64,000 nt of DNA from Prostheceraeus crozeri. Taxonomy: Eukaryota; Platyhelminthes; Polycladida; Euryleptidae. The translations under genes were made by a program, and so were the position numbers. The first letter of the stretch is position 1; every line of letters starts with the position of its first letter. The notes under the pieces are model-generated. The model saw only the letters and a program-made list of their open reading frames with translations. It did no database searches and was not told where the DNA came from. The stretch covers positions 1,116,001 to 1,180,000 of the forward strand of contig CAJQUW010001409.1 of NCBI GenBank assembly GCA_907163375.1, written 5' to 3'. Positions 12,159 through 21,405 of the stretch are shown piece by piece.

Positions 12159-13735
12159 ATGTCTACTAACTTCAACATCATTCTTCCAAGCAATAGCAAC
12201 CCCAAGATATTCCCAAGTAACAAACCATCTCTATACTCTGTTGAAATCGCTAATCCAATTACTCTGCATGGACCCCATGAAGTTGCTCTGACTGAAATTA
12301 CTTATTACAACGATATCAGTTTGCTAAAGAACAACTATTTTGAATTACATAAAGAAGTGCGAGAGAAGGATGATTGCTTTCGCATATTTCAAAATAGTCT
12401 ACATGGTACATGGGCTTTTCATCATCTAACTTTACATCTTTTTTCAACATCTTTACCATCTATCCAAAACATGATTAAAATTCAAAAGGCATTTGCAACG
12501 TCAACTTTTGATTCTAAGGTTCCCACAATGAGCTTGCAAGATACAGAAAAGGAAGTCGGTAGAGTGTTTGAACGAATAAATGATCTCTTCAAGCTGACTT
12601 TGAATAAATTCTACAAACCAGTCATAAAGGGGTCAACAAAATTGATGAAGGAAGGGAAGCATGTTCTTCTTTTATTAGGTAAGGATTTGAGTCATACTTT
12701 TGGGTATTCCAGAACAACTTTCTCATCAAGGTATTGGTACAATGGACGTGGGTGGAATTCGGAGAGGAAAGTCACTGATTTTCAATGTAGAATTGTGCCA
12801 TTGTATGCATTACAAAAAAGGAGCATCCGAGTAAAAAATAAATTTGAGGTCATTAGAAGTGTTGAAGACTTTGCAAGAAAGTTTCAAGGCTCAGTGCCAG
12901 AAACGTTAATAACTTGTGAATATAAGAAAGAGAAAGTAACTTTATTTTCTGTTGAAACGGAGGCAGAATTTATTGTTTTTACTAAAAAGACACCACTGGA
13001 AAAGTCTGAGTCCGCTGTTATTGAATTCGGATCTGAAATGATTGGGATGTTTAAGGGCCTTGAAAGCGCACCTTGGTTGACAGAATTAAATGACACATTC
13101 AAGGTTCAATTGTCCTCTTCTAAACTCAAAGCATCGACAAATGCTTCATGGGATATCCACGTATACAGTGAAGACATATTGGGTGATGAATTGTCTACTT
13201 CCAGTGAACTTGTAAAAGGAGTTAATTTGAACATTGAAAGCTTGAAAACGCCATCTGAATTGTGTATAAAGTTAAATGAGTTTGGTGTAGATTACCTTGA
13301 TGCAGATGAATATCACTTTTCTTATGACCCACATAAGAAACGCATGATTGTAAAGGTAGGGAAGAACTCTCTTATCAAGCTGGATAGCGTGTTAACGACC
13401 ACATTGGGATTCTCAAATCAACTATTTATGAAGGCACATCAATAGGCGATACAGCCCCATCACTAGAGCGTGATATAAGTAACTTATACGTCTATTGTAA
13501 CATTATTGAATATACAAGGGTTGGCGACATTGAGGCCCAACTTCTGCGCACATTTCCTCTCTCATCCGTAAGGAAGCAACTAATCAATCGAGAATTTTTT
13601 AACACAATGTATCTACCAATCAGCCGAAATTACTTCAATAGAATTGACATATCAATTCATGATGACGCAGGAGAAGTAGTACCGTTCTGTGGTGGTGTTA
13701 CTGTTTTGACCCTACATATTAGGTCACGAGAATAA
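12159..13735 (+). pseudogene. Putative minor capsid (penton-type) protein, frameshifted
   Basis: The start is the ATG at 12,159 ('MSTNFNIILPSNSN'); the track opens on a GTG 27 nt earlier. The N-terminal pattern 'LPSNSNPKIFPSNKP' and 'ITLHGPHEVALTEI' is a recurrent signature of the long structural protein encoded beside Polinton integrases. The assignment to minor capsid/penton rests on that family context and is tentative. The main frame stops at 13,443-13,445. The conserved C-terminal region ('DISNLYVYCNIIEYTRVGD' and 'DDAGEVVPF') continues in another frame from about 13,448 to the TAA at 13,733-13,735. One indel just before 13,445 explains this. The combined length is about 520 residues. 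Confidence 0.75.
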
Positions 13736-13778
13736 GGCTTTACGCTATTGTGACTTCCATAGTTATTCAATAGTTATA

Positions 13779-14261
13779 ATGACAGGCATTTACAGTAGAC
13801 CATCATATCAGAGCGGTTATCCCGTGTTTGTTGGAGGTAGACGACAAGTTGGAGGAGGCATATTTGGTGCACTAAGACGTATGGTTCTTCCAACACTCAA
13901 AAAGTATGGCGTACCAATCATGAAGCGTGTTGGAAGCAGGGCTTTAGATTTTGGTGCAAATGTTGCAGCTGATGCGCTTCAAGGTGAGGATATCGGTGAA
14001 TCTATGAAAATGCGCGCGCAGCAATCTGCCATAGACGCATTAGATGATTTAACAAAAACGAGACGTACAGTTCGGAAGAAGCGTAGGAAGTCAAGACAAG
14101 TTGAATCCGGTCGAGTTACTAGGCAAAGACGCAGGAAAAGTAAAAAGCCGACTAGAGCAGCACGTTTTAAATCTAGACGTCGAGTGAAAACAAGAAAGCG
14201 CAAACGAAATTCCACAGCTACTAGAAACAAGTCAAAACGAAGGAAGACAACATATTTATAG
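13779..14261 (+). CDS. Very basic core-like virion protein
   Basis: An intact 160-residue frame. Residues 18-28 carry 'GGRRQVGGGIFGALRR', a GG site followed by an amphipathic helix that runs to about residue 60. From residue 95 to the end the protein is almost wholly Arg/Lys/Ser/Thr, as in DNA-condensing core proteins. In adenoviruses and adintoviruses, small proteins of this make-up (pVI-, pVII- or pX-like) are cleaved by the viral protease after Gly-Gly type sites and help to package DNA or to disrupt membranes. Which of these it matches cannot be told by eye. It lies 44 nt after the minor-capsid-type gene and 10 nt before the major capsid gene. Confidence 0.7.
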   Translation: MTGIYSRPSYQSGYPVFVGGRRQVGGGIFGALRRMVLPTLKKYGVPIMKRVGSRALDFGANVAADALQGEDIGESMKMRAQQSAIDALDDLTKTRRTVRKKRRKSRQVESGRVTRQRRRKSKKPTRAARFKSRRRVKTRKRKRNSTATRNKSKRRKTTYL

Positions 14262-14271
14262 AGCAAATACG

Positions 14272-15555
14272 ATGCAGAGTATCAATTCGGCTTTGTGTTT
14301 CTTCGATTCTCCCCCTCATCAGACAGACATCATCTCCTCAACAATTGTAGACATAGTCCCCACAACAAATATCGATGGTAACCAACAGCCTATTCAGTTT
14401 GATATACCTGCCAATCCTCAAGATTATATTGACTGTCAATCCATTGATTTAGAGTTGTGTATACAAATTAAGAAGACTGATGGTACAAATATTGATTCAT
14501 CCAAGGATAAATTGGGATTGGCAAATCTTCCTATTGCCAGTCTGTTCTCAGATGTGCATCTAATATTGAATGACAAACAGATTGAAGGAGGGGATCGAGC
14601 ATATCCATATGGAGCATACATACATACAATGACGCAATTTCAAAAGCAAGCTAAACAGTCACACTTGCAAGTTTCTGGGTGGTATGATGATCAGCAAGGG
14701 AAATTTGATGATGTCTCAAATACAAGGTTAAAAAGACGAATGGATTTAACAGTGGATTCAAAGGAATTATACTTGAAAGGACCTGTCTATCTTGATTTCC
14801 TTCGTCAATCTAGATATCTGCTATCACAGGTTAAAATGCAAATAAAATTTATTCGTGCAAATCCTGAGTTCGCGTTAATGGCTTTTGGAGCTACAAACTA
14901 TCAAGTCAACATAAGTAATGCCGTGTTCAATGTAAGGCGAGTAACAATGAACCCGTCAGTCATCAACGAGCATGCGACAGGATTGAGGAAAAACAATGCA
15001 ATATATCCAGTTAATCACAGTGTGTTGACAAACTTCACAATTGGTGCGGGATCATCCTCACATGCCTACCCAAATCTTTTTCCAACTGCAATGCCAAAGG
15101 CGGTGTATATCACATTTGTGGAAAATGAGGCATTCATTGGTGCTTTTGTAAAGAATCCATTCAATTTCCAACACTTTAATGTTAGCAAACTAGCACTCTA
15201 CCAGGATGGGAAATTTGTATCTTGCAAAGCATATGAGCCTAATTTCAAAGATGGTAAATTCGCACGTGAATATGGTTCTACCTTCACCGCCCTCAACATG
15301 TTTAATACAGATGATTCAAATGGAATTACAATGGATATGTACAAGAATGGCTACTTCTTCATTATGTACAACCTCACAGCAGATGCAGATCTAGGTGGTG
15401 AAAGCGTAGGAGTTACAAAGCGTGGAAATCTACGACTGAAGGTATCATTTGAGTCACCTTTGAAGAAAACAATTACTTGTCTCATTTATGCTATCTATGA
15501 TAGCAAAGTTGAGATAACAAGAATGAGAGACGTGACTGTCAGCTATCAGAGATGA
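14272..15555 (+). CDS. Major capsid protein (double jelly-roll, hexon-like)
   Basis: An intact 427-residue frame. The length and the sequence pattern match the protein long listed in invertebrate genomes as an F54H12.2-like uncharacterised protein, now understood as the Polinton major capsid. Visible blocks are 'PIQFDIPANPQDYIDCQS' near residue 42, 'IEGGDRAYPYGAYIHTM' near residue 104, and a C-terminal 'RGNLRLKVSFESPL' before 'VTVSYQR'. It would form the capsid shell, with the packaging ATPase and protease acting on the same particle. It starts 10 nt after the core-like gene, and its stop overlaps the start of the protease gene (ATGA). No lesion is seen, in contrast to the replication genes. 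Confidence 0.85.
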   Translation: MQSINSALCFFDSPPHQTDIISSTIVDIVPTTNIDGNQQPIQFDIPANPQDYIDCQSIDLELCIQIKKTDGTNIDSSKDKLGLANLPIASLFSDVHLILNDKQIEGGDRAYPYGAYIHTMTQFQKQAKQSHLQVSGWYDDQQGKFDDVSNTRLKRRMDLTVDSKELYLKGPVYLDFLRQSRYLLSQVKMQIKFIRANPEFALMAFGATNYQVNISNAVFNVRRVTMNPSVINEHATGLRKNNAIYPVNHSVLTNFTIGAGSSSHAYPNLFPTAMPKAVYITFVENEAFIGAFVKNPFNFQHFNVSKLALYQDGKFVSCKAYEPNFKDGKFAREYGSTFTALNMFNTDDSNGITMDMYKNGYFFIMYNLTADADLGGESVGVTKRGNLRLKVSFESPLKKTITCLIYAIYDSKVEITRMRDVTVSYQR

Positions 15556-16015
15556 GTAACTTAAGCAACATAGAAATCTTGAGGAAAATGAGGAAAGCTC
15601 ATCCCTACTCCAAGACAATATTTCTCAATGTCTTTTCTAGAGATAATTTACCTGATTCAATTCCTTTCTATCCTTGTTCGCTTATCATCAATACGGATAC
15701 CAACAATCTTCCCGGAAAACATTGGATTGCTGTATACATCAATCGTTATAAAGTGGCCGAATATTTTGACTCTCTTTATCAACCTCGTTTACATGATATC
15801 GCATTATGGATGAACAGGTTCTCCTGGACTGTTAGGAAAGTGACATCGTTCCCACTTCAAAGTAATACATCTCTAATGTGCGGTGGCTATGTACTCTATT
15901 TTGTCAATGAGAGACCATTGAAAAATAACTGTAAAATGCTTTAGAACTATTTTCAAAAAACTGTGATAAAAATGATGTAATTCTTACTAAATATGTCGAA
16001 ACAGTTTTGAAATAA
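15552..16015 (+). pseudogene. Adenain-type cysteine protease, frameshifted tail
   Basis: The maturation protease family of adenoviruses and Polintons. The catalytic set is visible: His57 ('GKHWIAVYI'), Asp73 ('AEYFDSLY'), Gln103 and Cys110 ('LQSNTSLMCGGYVLYF'). The frame stops after 130 residues at 15,942-15,944. The usual C-terminal helix ('ELFSKNCDKNDVILTKYVE') is present one frame over, from about 15,935, and ends at a TAA at 16,013-16,015. An indel between about 15,930 and 15,944 is therefore likely, and the catalytic residues are all upstream of it. The start overlaps the end of the major capsid frame by four bases. Likely substrates are the two GG-motif basic proteins of this element. 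Confidence 0.9.
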
Positions 16016-16016
16016 A
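16011..16016 (+). terminator. Poly(A) signal AATAAA overlapping the protease stop
   Basis: AATAAA overlaps the TAA that ends the shifted protease frame (16,013-16,015). It is the only clear signal after the capsid-protease pair and marks the end of the rightward gene block. Its overlap with that stop supports reading the shifted frame as the original protein end. Confidence 0.65.
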
Positions 16017-16082
16017 GTTTTATGTTGTATCATTAACTTGCTCTCTTTTTTCCAAAACAAGGGTTTATAAGGAAAACAAAAA

Positions 16083-16162
16083 TATGTTCATATTTCATCA
16101 TCTATTCACATGTATACAAAAACATGTTCATATTTCATTATCTATCCACATATATACAAAAT
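16083..16162. repeat. Two 40-bp direct repeats between convergent gene blocks
   Basis: Two copies of a unit of the form 'atgttcatatttcat.atc' followed by 'tat.cacat.tatacaaaa' lie back to back at 16,083-16,122 and 16,123-16,162, with three substitutions. They occupy the narrow gap between the rightward poly(A) signal and the stop of the leftward TBP-like gene. They could contribute to termination on the minus strand. No clear minus-strand AATAAA was seen. Confidence 0.7.
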
Positions 16163-16732
16163 CTACAATTTGGTTTTCATGAAACATTTTTTCAAATCAC
16201 ATATGATGGGAGGCACATCACTTATGTCTTTAATGCCGGTTATCACAATCTTTCCATTATGGAACACATGAACATGATATGGATGCCAGTTAGTCAATTG
16301 AGCTGCTGGAAATAACTCCACTTCATAAGTTAGATTATGTGATGATGTAACTTTACGGAAATCATAGTGATAGTGTAATTCACATAACACGGTCATTGTC
16401 TTCACTTTCCAATCAGATAATGAATCACCAAGTAAATGTTCCAAAGTTAAGTGTAGATATGAGAGATCACCCTCCATGACCCTTCCAATACATTGGATTG
16501 TTCCATTTGGAAAGAATAGGATAGTGAGAGATCTATCCTTCCTCTGAATCCTCCATGTTAACATTGAGGGTCTTCCAAGATGTAAGCTCGTTGTCGACTT
16601 CAATTTGCGTTTTATCAGTAACCATTGTTTTCGGTTGGGTATATTCCTCTCGATCTCTTGTAGATTGAGTTTTGACTTTGCTTTTGTAGTTAACATCCGA
16701 TTTACAACTTCCAACCGTTTGATGTCCTCCAT
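16163..16732 (-). CDS. TATA-binding-protein-like core protein
   Basis: An intact 189-residue frame, the length of a bare TBP core (two direct repeats of about 90 residues). Repeat 1: 'SKLNLQEIERN' (residues 20-30) falls where TBP has its first helix, and 'RIQRKDRSLTILFFPNG' with 'IQCIG' (61-83) matches the strand pair carrying the 'F.sGk..cTG' pattern. Repeat 2: residues 110-185, with 'YEVELFPAAQL' (136-146), then 'HVHVFHNGKIVITGIKD' (153-169). TBP has ELFPGL and F.SGKIV.TGAK in these places. The ATG is the first after an in-frame stop 18 nt upstream. TBP would bind TATA boxes or form a virus-specific pre-initiation complex, and several genes of the element have strong TATA boxes. It overlaps the upstream minus-strand frame by 200 nt. 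The fold call is mine, from pattern only. Confidence 0.72.
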   Translation of the reverse strand: MEDIKRLEVVNRMLTTKAKSKLNLQEIERNIPNRKQWLLIKRKLKSTTSLHLGRPSMLTWRIQRKDRSLTILFFPNGTIQCIGRVMEGDLSYLHLTLEHLLGDSLSDWKVKTMTVLCELHYHYDFRKVTSSHNLTYEVELFPAAQLTNWHPYHVHVFHNGKIVITGIKDISDVPPIICDLKKCFMKTKL

Positions 16733-17114
16733 CTTTAATGAATGACGTTATCTGTGGTAGTATCTCCCTTGTAAAGGTTTCCCATGTGACGTCACTGAAA
16801 CGAAAAAATCGATATTCAACATCTTCACGTTTTGGTGAACAGACGTATAGTTTGACTGATGAATCACACTTTATGCATACCTTGTCATCGATAGGAATCT
16901 TGATCCGAGTCTTATGGTTGTCAATGAGATCCGCAAAGTCTTTCAGTGAAGGCAATGAGTCAATACTAATGCAAACGCCACGATGTTTTCGATCACTATT
17001 TGCTATTGAATGACGAAATGCTATTCTTTTAGAATTTGTTATGTGAACGTTTTGAACGTCACTAAGTTTCCATGTTCTAATGTAATGAGGCATGTTCCGA
17101 AAGCTATGTTTCAA
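16533..17114 (-). CDS. Unknown protein overlapping the TBP-like gene
   Basis: A 193-residue frame on the minus strand, in a different phase from the TBP-like frame it overlaps (16,533-16,732). The first 127 residues, free of overlap, contain an 'IDDKVCIKCDSSVKLYVC' stretch with a possible CxxC and 'YRFFRFSDVTWETF'. No family is recognised. The last 66 residues are hydrophilic and may be read-through of the other frame. Either it is a separate gene whose end overlaps the next, or it is the N-terminal part of one gene broken by an indel, like other genes in this copy. It starts about 40 nt left of the stem-loop cluster. Confidence 0.5.
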   Translation of the reverse strand: MKHSFRNMPHYIRTWKLSDVQNVHITNSKRIAFRHSIANSDRKHRGVCISIDSLPSLKDFADLIDNHKTRIKIPIDDKVCIKCDSSVKLYVCSPKREDVEYRFFRFSDVTWETFTREILPQITSFIKDGGHQTVGSCKSDVNYKSKVKTQSTRDREEYTQPKTMVTDKTQIEVDNELTSWKTLNVNMEDSEEG

Positions 17115-17155
17115 ATTTAGGTTTAATGTTTGCCTTAAGTTTGTTATTTTATTAG

Positions 17156-17325
17156 CTCAACATATCGGAATGATGTTGAGTACAAATTCTTCACATATTC
17201 ATTCACATTAGGACTACCTATTTATTAGTAATCATTTCTACATATCGGAAAGATGTAGAAATTTCAATTTTAGTAAGACTACTTATGTATTAGTAAGTGT
17301 TGCTACATGTCGGAAGATGCAGCAA
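17156..17325 (-). other. Three tandem stem-loops with covarying stems
   Basis: Hairpin 1: arms 17,156-17,163 and 17,173-17,180 (8 bp, ctcaacat/atgttgag). Hairpin 2: arms 17,234-17,243 and 17,253-17,262 (10 bp, atttctacat/atgtagaaat). Hairpin 3: arms 17,300-17,308 and 17,317-17,325 (ttgctacat/atgcagcaa, 8 of 9 pairs). The loops are nearly identical: atcggaatg, atcggaaag, gtcggaag. The stem sequences differ but stay paired. The one mismatch in hairpin 3 becomes a G-U pair if the minus strand is the RNA, which fits the leftward genes on both sides. The spacers share 'tattagtaa' and 'actact(t)at' words, so these are diverged tandem units of about 65-79 bp. They lie just past the PolB poly(A) signal and before the next leftward gene. 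The role is unknown. Confidence 0.75.
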
Positions 17326-17361
17326 TCGCAAGATCTATTACAAGTGGAATATTATATTGTT

Positions 17362-17367
17362 TTTATT
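17362..17367 (-). terminator. Poly(A) signal for PolB
   Basis: Plus-strand TTTATT reads AATAAA on the minus strand, 6 bases beyond the PolB stop codon. It is the only clear signal between PolB and the next leftward gene, so PolB is probably transcribed as its own unit with almost no 3' untranslated region. Confidence 0.6.
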
Positions 17368-17372
17368 TAGAC

Positions 17373-20300
17373 TTATTCTACATCACCTGTGACAGGAAGG
17401 CATCTCCTTCTCTTCGACGGTGGGGGAAGACCTAGGCTGTAGTGTCCATATGGTAATGATAAATTTTTATCCAGCCAACAGCGCTTATCCTCCCAAAGTG
17501 AAAGACCTCGCTTCCTAAATGATTTTGTGCTAACTATGTGATTTTTTGAATTTATAATTGTCATATCTTCAGTTGTATCATTCTCACTATAATAGACACT
17601 CCTATAGTCATCATGTTTCAATTTTTTAACTGCTGCTCTCTGAATTCCTTTTGCACGTTTGATGCTATGATTCGTAGAGTCTAGATATTTCATTGAATAC
17701 ATTTTCGGTTTTAGTAGGATCATTTCCTCAAGCAACTTTCCAGCACACTCATCCTTAAAACAACCTAATCTAACTTTGTTTGTAGTTGAGTATAGTCGGT
17801 GATGACTATCATAGTTTGAAGAGTCAAACTTTTCACCGAAGTATAGAAGTATATCTTCCAGACGGACAGATGGTGATGTGTATAAACATAGGAAGAAACT
17901 GTCGGCATCACCTCCACAAAGCCGCGTTCTATTTATCAGTGGACACCCTTTTAGATCATTGTAATATAATTGATACATTTCCAACTTACTATAATCAAGT
18001 ACTGCTTGACCAACATATATTAATTTATTTAAAACTATTGAAGGTTTGTACATTTCCATACCAACCAGATCTTCATCAAATATTTTGTGTTGAACATAGA
18101 GAGGATGATTTGACAATTTCAGTAGTTGTTTCTCATTGTTGACTAGTTTAATTTTTTTCCTTCTCCTTACATTTTCCATTGTTTTACCATATAAGGAATT
18201 ATTTTTCAATTTGTAGAATGACTTTTCGAAGTCAGTGTTTGATTGAGCCCTCTTTTGAGAGTTCATATCAATGTATGTTTTTAACCAAGGCTTTTGTGTG
18301 AATTTTATGCCACTATGAATCTTCTTGATTCTCATGCCCATGGTCAAGTAAAATTTAAAAATTGAATAGTGGACTACATAATTTTCCCTATCAAATTGAT
18401 GGAGCAGAAGTTTCTTGATAGAAGAAAAATGTGTATTTGGTCTTACTTTTTCATATAGATTTTTCATATAGTGTGAAAACATTCTCTTTTCAATCATCTG
18501 CATTTCTGGAGCTAATGGGAAATCGGCAGTGTCATCATGAATGGCTGCAGGATACTCTAAATCTAAATCAAAAATCTAGCCGATTTCACCATCATCATCT
18601 ATATTTTGAACATTTTCTTCATTTAAAAAATTATCTAATTCACTTTCATTCAACCATTTGAAATTTGAGTGGGGTAGATTTCTACTGAGTGAAGAACCGT
18701 AAAGGTTATTAACATCTAAGTAGGTCAAATGTCGACTTTCATGTGTATTATTTCCTAATTCTTCAATGCGTGCACGCGCTCGGTGAATGTTGGTGAAAGT
18801 CATACCCCCTCTAATTCCTCGTTCAAATAGATTGTACATATTTTCATCTTGTATGTAGTGTGGGGGATCATTGGAAGAGAAACTTAGTGCTGAGGTAAAG
18901 CTAAGATGTGGGAGACTGACAAAATGTACAGGGTCGACTTCATCCTCACGTTGACTCAATGCTCTAAACACTTCAAATATGTCTGCCAACAATAAAACAT
19001 CTAACTTCAGATATGCCAGCATGCAATCACCAAATGTGCTACAATTAAATTCAATCCATGCCTTGTTAGCGTGTTCATATTCGCTATCGGAACAGTGCAC
19101 ACGAGTAAGATCATTGTAGAATTCAAATTGTGGTGCTAGACAGTCTTCCGTCAACGTGTTTAAGTTTTTGAAGTATGAATATGGAAACACTCCCTTCTGA
19201 TATAAAACATTATCACTTAATTGTGGAAATTCTACCCTTAATGTCTTTACATGCTCATACGTTTCCAAGCCCTTGGCTAATTCACTCAAAGATGCACTTA
19301 GAAATTGATATGAGTCTAAGAATTTTAGTTTAAAGTATACTGTTTTCCCTTTATATTCATTTACAGGGACACTGACGGATAAAGTTATATATTTTTCAGC
19401 AGTTGCTGCTACAACATCTAATTTCCAAGATTTCATTCTTCCAATCGCTTTATAGCAAACGATGTGACTATCATAATTTTTAAAATTGTGGAAAAATATG
19501 GGGAGCTCCCGTCTGTTAAGTCTTAACCGGAGATTGCATTTCCTACATAATGTTTGCCTATATCGTCCGGTGATATGATCATGATCACGAACTTTTATGA
19601 CTTCATCGCTGAATTTCGATTTACATTTGTTGCAACATTCTGCATTCTCATGGCGTGCTTTTTCATCCGCTGACAGTGACATTGGTTGCCTAGTTGTTGC
19701 ACATTGGCTGTCATATAAGTCTTGGGCTACAGTTTCTAAGTGGTGCAAGAAACTAATAATGCAATTTTCTCCCTCAAAGAGGTAATACTTGTTTTCAAAT
19801 TTCGATTGAAGGGCATTATGCCAGACATGATAAGCTCCAATGGCCGCAGGTTATGTATTTTATTATCAATGTGGCACTCTATATCTGCATAAATTACTAA
19901 AGGAGGACTTAGTTGATATTCCATGCTACTTGTTAGTACTTTTAGATCCGATGGCATTTTTTCTATTTGTGCTTTTCCTCGAATACAAAATTGGAAGTGT
20001 CGTTCTAGTGTTGTCTTATATGTGAATGACTGAGTGCATCTTTCGCAGAAGTATTTATGTCTTTTTAAAGTTGTCCTATACAATCTTGACAGCTGTGGAA
20101 TTCCACAATAGTGTGCTGCTCCATTGTTTAGAATTAGCAAAATATTAACCGTTTGCCTACCAGTAAAGTTACTATTGTAGCGAACACCTTTGAGTCAATT
20201 TTCATAAAAGTGAATGTTAATTTTAATATCATTATTTTTCTCAAATTTTGGAATACCTTTGATTGATACTGGTGAGGAAATGCCTTCTATATTTAGCTCA

Positions 20301-21229
20301 GATGTCCACTCACTATATGATTTTACTTCATTCCTTGAATAAGGTACTTCATTATAATGCAATATTGATAAAACTGCATATAGGAAGCAATCATTTGCAT
20401 TTGAATTAACATTAATGACAGCTTTAGAGTTTTTTAACTTCTTTGGTAGAGGAAATGATTGTCCACCTGACAGTATTGGACTTGTTATTACATTGAACTC
20501 CATATTTTGTACATCATCTATAATCCAATTGCTACCCTTTTTTGTGAAGGCTTCAATATGATTTATTAGACTATTTAGATGATCCTGAAACCAAGCATCA
20601 TAGTCATAAATATAGTTTGAGGATGATGAGGTAAAGTGTGCGAGAAAAGTTTCTTCTTCTTGAGGATTAGAACGGACATAACGAATTTGTGCAATCAGAC
20701 GACCGCGCAATTGATAGCTCCTTAGTAAGTCAGACACTAAATTCCCTAACATGGAACGCATGCTTTCTAAGAATGATGTTATGTTCACAGTAGGTGTTGT
20801 TGGCGTGATATCATACACACGTGCATGGCCATTGAGTGCGCTTTCGCTGAGACTAACAGTTCCATAGTTATTATGTATATTCATCTCACTATTTGTGTTA
20901 TGTACATTCATATGCTGTCGAAATCTACTTATAGAGTTATACGTTTTGCCACACCGAGAGCAGTATTGCATAAAGTTTTGTATGTTAGTTGAAGCGCTGG
21001 TTGTTGGCTTAGAAGTAGATCTATTTTGATTATTTGAATTTGACTCTGTTATGCTATCATTCGGTTTATTATTGCATACAAGTTTATGCCTCTTAAGATT
21101 ATCCATCCTATTCGTCTTATATGGACACTTGCTACATTGATATGTTTTTCCCAACTTACAAAATTTTTCATGTCGTTGCAAATTGCCTATGAGAGTGAAC
21201 ACTTTTCCACACTTGGTACAGACAACCAT
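17373..21229 (-). pseudogene. polB: Protein-primed DNA polymerase B, two stops and one frame change
   Basis: It replicates the element's linear DNA. About 1,285 codons. The N-terminus has three C2H2/C2HC-type fingers (starting 'CTKCGKVF', 'CSKCPYKT', 'CSRCGKTY'), then a Polinton-type region 'NANDCFLYAVLSILHYN'. The exonuclease motif is 'VIYADIEC'. The palm has motif A 'YLDVNNLYG', motif B 'KLKNNSLYG' and motif C 'GGDADSFF', where the usual Thr between the Asp pair is Ala. It is followed by 'LGCFKDEC' and 'LLKPKMYSM'. Lesions: TGA at 20,195-20,197, a one-base change of frame near 19,833 and TAG at 18,576-18,578. The frame is otherwise open throughout. The ATG at 21,229 lies about 32 nt from a TATA box, so the leader is very short. 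Confidence 0.95.
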
Positions 21230-21260
21230 GATTATTGTTGAGGATTGAAATTAGCAAGCC

Positions 21261-21308
21261 CTTATATACATCTACCATCTAATGACGTCAGCGTCATCAC
21301 CAGCCAAT
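21261..21308 (-). promoter_or_regulatory. PolB promoter: TATA, CRE and CCAAT
   Basis: On the minus strand TATATAAG (plus 21,261-21,268) lies about 32 nt before the PolB ATG. A perfect CRE palindrome TGACGTCA sits at 21,283-21,290 with a second half-site 'gcgtca' beside it, and a CCAAT box at 21,304-21,308. The arrangement is that of a compact host-factor-driven promoter. Confidence 0.7.
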
Positions 21309-21405
21309 ACCATATGTTCCGATCTGATGTAAAGTCAAAACACATACAATTTCAACAATTATTTTTTTTTCAAAAAAGAAGAAAATAAAAGTTAAAGTAA
21401 TAAAG

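Noticed and set aside
13979..14266. Minus-strand 95-codon Leu/Phe-rich frame
   Set aside because: It is the complement of the Arg/Lys-rich core-like gene; its hydrophobic composition is a by-product.
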